This document shows positions 4,274 through 6,877 of a stretch of DNA of 6,877 bases, piece by piece. The position numbers were made by a program, and so were the translations under genes. Position 1 is the first letter of the stretch, and each line of letters opens with the position of its first letter. The DNA is from a bacterium (GTDB taxonomy: Bacteria; Latescibacterota; UBA2968): assembly GCA_027296045.1 (NCBI GenBank), contig JAPUJS010000261.1:1-6877 (forward strand), in the 5' to 3' direction. The notes under the pieces are model-generated. The model ran no database searches, was not told the DNA's origin, and saw only the letters and a list, made by a program, of their open reading frames with translations.

Positions 4274-6703
4274 TCAATGCGCCCCATTTGCCATTTGAAA
4301 TGGCACCTCTCCGGGACGCAACCCCACCGCCTGTTTGAAATGATCCCGCGCTCGATCCAAATCCCCCTTTGCCCGATACACCTCTCCCAATTGGTACCAA
4401 ACTTTGGCATGGCTCAAATTCAGTTCCATCGCCTGTTGCAGCACCACCAGAGCCGCGTCGTATTGTCCTTGCACCAAATGCACTTTTCCCAACCCCAGAT
4501 AAGGATCGATATAATCAGGTGCCAGGTTCAACGCGTGTCGATACTCCCGCTCGGCAACCTCATACCGTTTTTGATCTAAAAACCGGGTGCCTCGCACCAC
4601 CCGACCTTCGGCTGCCGCATTCAGCACCCATTCGGGAACGGGGTCTCCAAGCTGTCGATAAATGGCAATACTTCGCTCCAGATAAGCCACCCCATCGTCT
4701 TCAAGCCCGGCTTCCAGCATGCCCACCCCCACCTCGGGCGGCACCCCTTCGTAGCGCCCATCCATATCTTCCCACAGCTCTTTCGCCTCAGAAGACCGCC
4801 CTTCCCGGAAATAGGTATTCACCACCATCAATTCACCCAGCATAAAATCGGACCGCAACGCCACAGATCGCCGAAACGCCTCTCGTGCCCCGTACCAATT
4901 ACCCTGTAAATAAGCCTGGACCCCCGATAAAAATTCTCGATCGGGTAATTTTGGATCGGCCTTCACCTCCGCCCGCCAGTTTCGAAGCCGTTCCTCCACA
5001 TCCCCTGTCCGACGGTAGATAATCACGCGGGGGTGGTCAAACGCCGTTCCGGTCGGTTCCACATCCGCCTCCGAGATCGATAAACCGAAAATCTCAGGTA
5101 TCACTTTAAAGGTCCTTTCTTCCGAAAACCCCAAATCCCCATCCCGGAGCCGCTGGTAATATCCGGACCCAACCGGATACCGAGCCCCGGCCCCTTCAAA
5201 CTGACGCATCCGATTTTCTTCGATCACCACCATCCATTCCACATCCCGAAGCAAATTCTCCAGAAAACCTACTTTGTCCTTGTACAGAAAAAACCCTTCG
5301 GTATTTAAAAAAAAGGACGGCTGATCCACCTGCTTCTGAAACCGCTCGTCCGACACCATCCAGGACGTGGCAAACCCACCCGTCTCAACCATCACCCGGG
5401 AACCCTCCGGGATATGCGTATCCACCCATCGGGCCGCAACAATCCGGCTGTCTTCGACACCATATATCCGAGCAATCGCAACCCCGTATCCCAGTGCAGG
5501 CACCCCCACCAGCAAAGCAGGGAACACACAGGCAAAGCGCCTGTCCAATCGCGTCCCGATCCAATCTCCAATCTGCACACAAGCCCATGCCCCCACAACT
5601 GCCAGCACGGGCAACATCGGGGTGATATACCGCACAGGTTTGGTATGCAACCCACCTACCAATAAAAAATAAGGCATCAGCCATCCCAACAACACCCAGC
5701 CCGATCTCTCCCGCCGCCACAAAACCCACACGGTCCCCAACAGGGCAACAACCTCCAAAGGCCTGCCCATCGCATCTCGAAGCAAGTGCGTTACATAAAA
5801 CAAATAGGGCGTTGTAGAAAAATCATACAACGTCCAAACCCGGATCAATTCTCCCCGGGCAATCTGCATACTCGGCACAAACTGACGGGCATCGCTTTCC
5901 GCGAAAAAATGCCCCGGATCCAGAATTAAAAATGGCTCACACAAAAACCCGACAACCGCACCCCCCAAAAGAACCACTCCCGTGCGAATGGGGTTCAACC
6001 GGTCGATCACGGTCCTGATCCGAACAAAAAATGGCGAAGATTCGCGGACCTCAGTAGCGTTTTGCAGTCCTCCAAAATCCCACAAATGTACCATCAAAAA
6101 TGGAATCCCCAACCAGACCCCCACCAAACGCGTTCCTGCCGCCAGCCCACCCACAATCCCAAATGCCAGATAGGGCCACATCTGCCTGGACGGCATCTGC
6201 AAGATCAGATAAAGCCCCAGCGTCACCCAAAGTGTCAGCGACACATCCACCGTATAATAATGACTCTGCTGAATATGCCCGGCGCACACAGCCAAAAAAA
6301 ATGCCGCCAGCACCCCCGTGCCCACCCCGCCCAAACGACGGCCAATCAGAAAGACCAGCCACACCGTCAGCGTTCCAAACAAAACAGAAATCCCCCGTCC
6401 CACCAGGTGCGTGAACCGCACCGATCGGTTGTCTTCCAGATCAAACGGCGCTATCCCCATCACAGCGCCCAACCCGTGTGCGGCCCCAAAAAGCAAATAC
6501 ATCGGCGCCTTGCCATAGGAGGCCCGAATGGCCTTCAGGTCTTCCCCTACCAGTTGCGCACTGTCCACCAGAGTCGCTTCATCGGTGTGAAACCGATAAA
6601 ACACCCCGGTCTGCCAATCTGTTCCCCAGTCCAGACCATATACCCGTAATCCACCAGCCAGGGCTACAACCAACCCCAAAATGACAACCGCCTTTTGTGT
6701 CAT
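4274..6703 (-). CDS. Polytopic GT-C (PMT/ArnT-like) glycosyltransferase with C-terminal TPR repeats
   Basis: The product has 809 residues. It starts with a membrane anchor (about 4-20) followed by RVYGLDW and FHTDEATLV, where Asp41-Glu42 occupy the place of the catalytic acidic motif in the first extracytoplasmic loop of GT-C enzymes. About 10-12 hydrophobic segments follow to residue 414, near 68-86, 103-120, 126-144, 152-171, 176-210, 241-262, 317-350, 358-376 and 391-414. Family-type motifs include HYYTVDVSLTLW (148-159) and KPVRYITPMLPVLAVVGAW (355-373). Residues 415-575 form a soluble domain, probably extracytoplasmic. TPR-like repeats then fill about 587-799, clearest at 701-731, 732-765 and 766-799 (for example WYQLGEVYRAKGDLDRARDHF). 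Such enzymes move a sugar from a polyprenyl-phosphate donor to lipid or protein; donor and acceptor cannot be told here. The ATG at 6703 is supported by GGAG 5 bases upstream. The gene appears monocistronic and has its own terminator. Confidence 0.85.
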   Translation of the reverse strand: MTQKAVVILGLVVALAGGLRVYGLDWGTDWQTGVFYRFHTDEATLVDSAQLVGEDLKAIRASYGKAPMYLLFGAAHGLGAVMGIAPFDLEDNRSVRFTHLVGRGISVLFGTLTVWLVFLIGRRLGGVGTGVLAAFFLAVCAGHIQQSHYYTVDVSLTLWVTLGLYLILQMPSRQMWPYLAFGIVGGLAAGTRLVGVWLGIPFLMVHLWDFGGLQNATEVRESSPFFVRIRTVIDRLNPIRTGVVLLGGAVVGFLCEPFLILDPGHFFAESDARQFVPSMQIARGELIRVWTLYDFSTTPYLFYVTHLLRDAMGRPLEVVALLGTVWVLWRRERSGWVLLGWLMPYFLLVGGLHTKPVRYITPMLPVLAVVGAWACVQIGDWIGTRLDRRFACVFPALLVGVPALGYGVAIARIYGVEDSRIVAARWVDTHIPEGSRVMVETGGFATSWMVSDERFQKQVDQPSFFLNTEGFFLYKDKVGFLENLLRDVEWMVVIEENRMRQFEGAGARYPVGSGYYQRLRDGDLGFSEERTFKVIPEIFGLSISEADVEPTGTAFDHPRVIIYRRTGDVEERLRNWRAEVKADPKLPDREFLSGVQAYLQGNWYGAREAFRRSVALRSDFMLGELMVVNTYFREGRSSEAKELWEDMDGRYEGVPPEVGVGMLEAGLEDDGVAYLERSIAIYRQLGDPVPEWVLNAAAEGRVVRGTRFLDQKRYEVAEREYRHALNLAPDYIDPYLGLGKVHLVQGQYDAALVVLQQAMELNLSHAKVWYQLGEVYRAKGDLDRARDHFKQAVGLRPGEVPFQMANGAH

Positions 6704-6877
6704 AATCTCTCCAGCAAAATGAACATACCGGCTCTTATCCTTTTTGTCGGCAAAATCCAGAATCCATAAAGCTATATTTTTTGGAGCAAGATCTATTCCA
6801 GCTTTCTTTTATAATTTAAAATATTGAAAATTATATATTTATATTAAATTATACATTTCCAAAAACCGGAAAACATG
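6704..6877 (-). promoter_or_regulatory. AT-rich leader and probable promoter of the glycosyltransferase gene
   Basis: The ribosome binding site GGAG(AG) is at 6712-6709 on the minus strand, 5 bases before the ATG. Further upstream the region becomes very AT-rich (about 6775-6857), with two exact TATAAT hexamers on the minus strand (6853-6848 and 6835-6830). Neither has a good TTGACA-like partner 16-18 bases away. AAAGCT (6768-6773) and AGCTTT (6800-6805) form a 6-base inverted repeat with inner GGA/TCC pairing. The final three bases are ATG on the plus strand, preceded by GGA; this might be the start of a divergent gene, but it cannot be judged. Confidence 0.45.

Noticed and set aside
6875..6877. 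ATG at the right edge as the start of a divergent gene
   Set aside because: Only the start codon is inside the window, and a GGA before it is not enough evidence.

Overview
The window reads as chromosomal DNA of a Gram-negative-like bacterium. Four complete or partial protein genes stand out, plus one cut by the left edge, and all are housekeeping or envelope types: a TldD/TldE protease pair, an exonuclease III-type AP endonuclease, a compact sigma-70 family factor, and a large membrane glycosyltransferase with a TPR tail. No insertion sequence, phage gene, CRISPR array, tRNA or rRNA is visible. The sigma factor is short and lacks region 1.1, and an ArnT/PMT-like enzyme is fused to TPRs. This would fit an uncultured lineage of the FCB type, but the phylum cannot be fixed from this sequence (inference).

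Layout from left to right. Positions 1-485 (minus) hold the N-terminal third of tldE/pmbA. It overlaps by one base the stop of tldD (485-1912, minus), so the two subunits of the TldD/TldE peptidase are translationally coupled. Positions 1913-2137 carry a strong tldD ribosome binding site and a minus-strand intrinsic terminator (1964-1997) that insulates tldD from the next gene. xth (2138-2902, minus) encodes exonuclease III.

Positions 2903-3292 form a 390-base divergent control region. It contains a close match to a sigma-54 (-24/-12) promoter at 3169-3183, which would drive the sigma-70 family gene at 3293-4135 (plus). A GC-rich repeat/hairpin lies in the presumed 5' leader. If real, this is a sigma cascade: RpoN plus an enhancer-binding activator switching on a group 1/2-like sigma factor. 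It is the most interesting regulatory signal in the window.

The sigma gene and the glycosyltransferase gene (4274-6703, minus) converge. The 138 bases between them hold one extra hairpin and two oppositely oriented intrinsic terminators. The glycosyltransferase has about a dozen membrane segments, an extracytoplasmic domain and five or six TPR-like repeats. The right end (6704-6877) is an AT-rich leader that probably holds its promoter.

I see no clear previously undescribed multi-gene system. The points worth follow-up are the sigma-54 promoter in front of the sigma-70 family gene, its structured leader, and the GT-C/TPR fusion.
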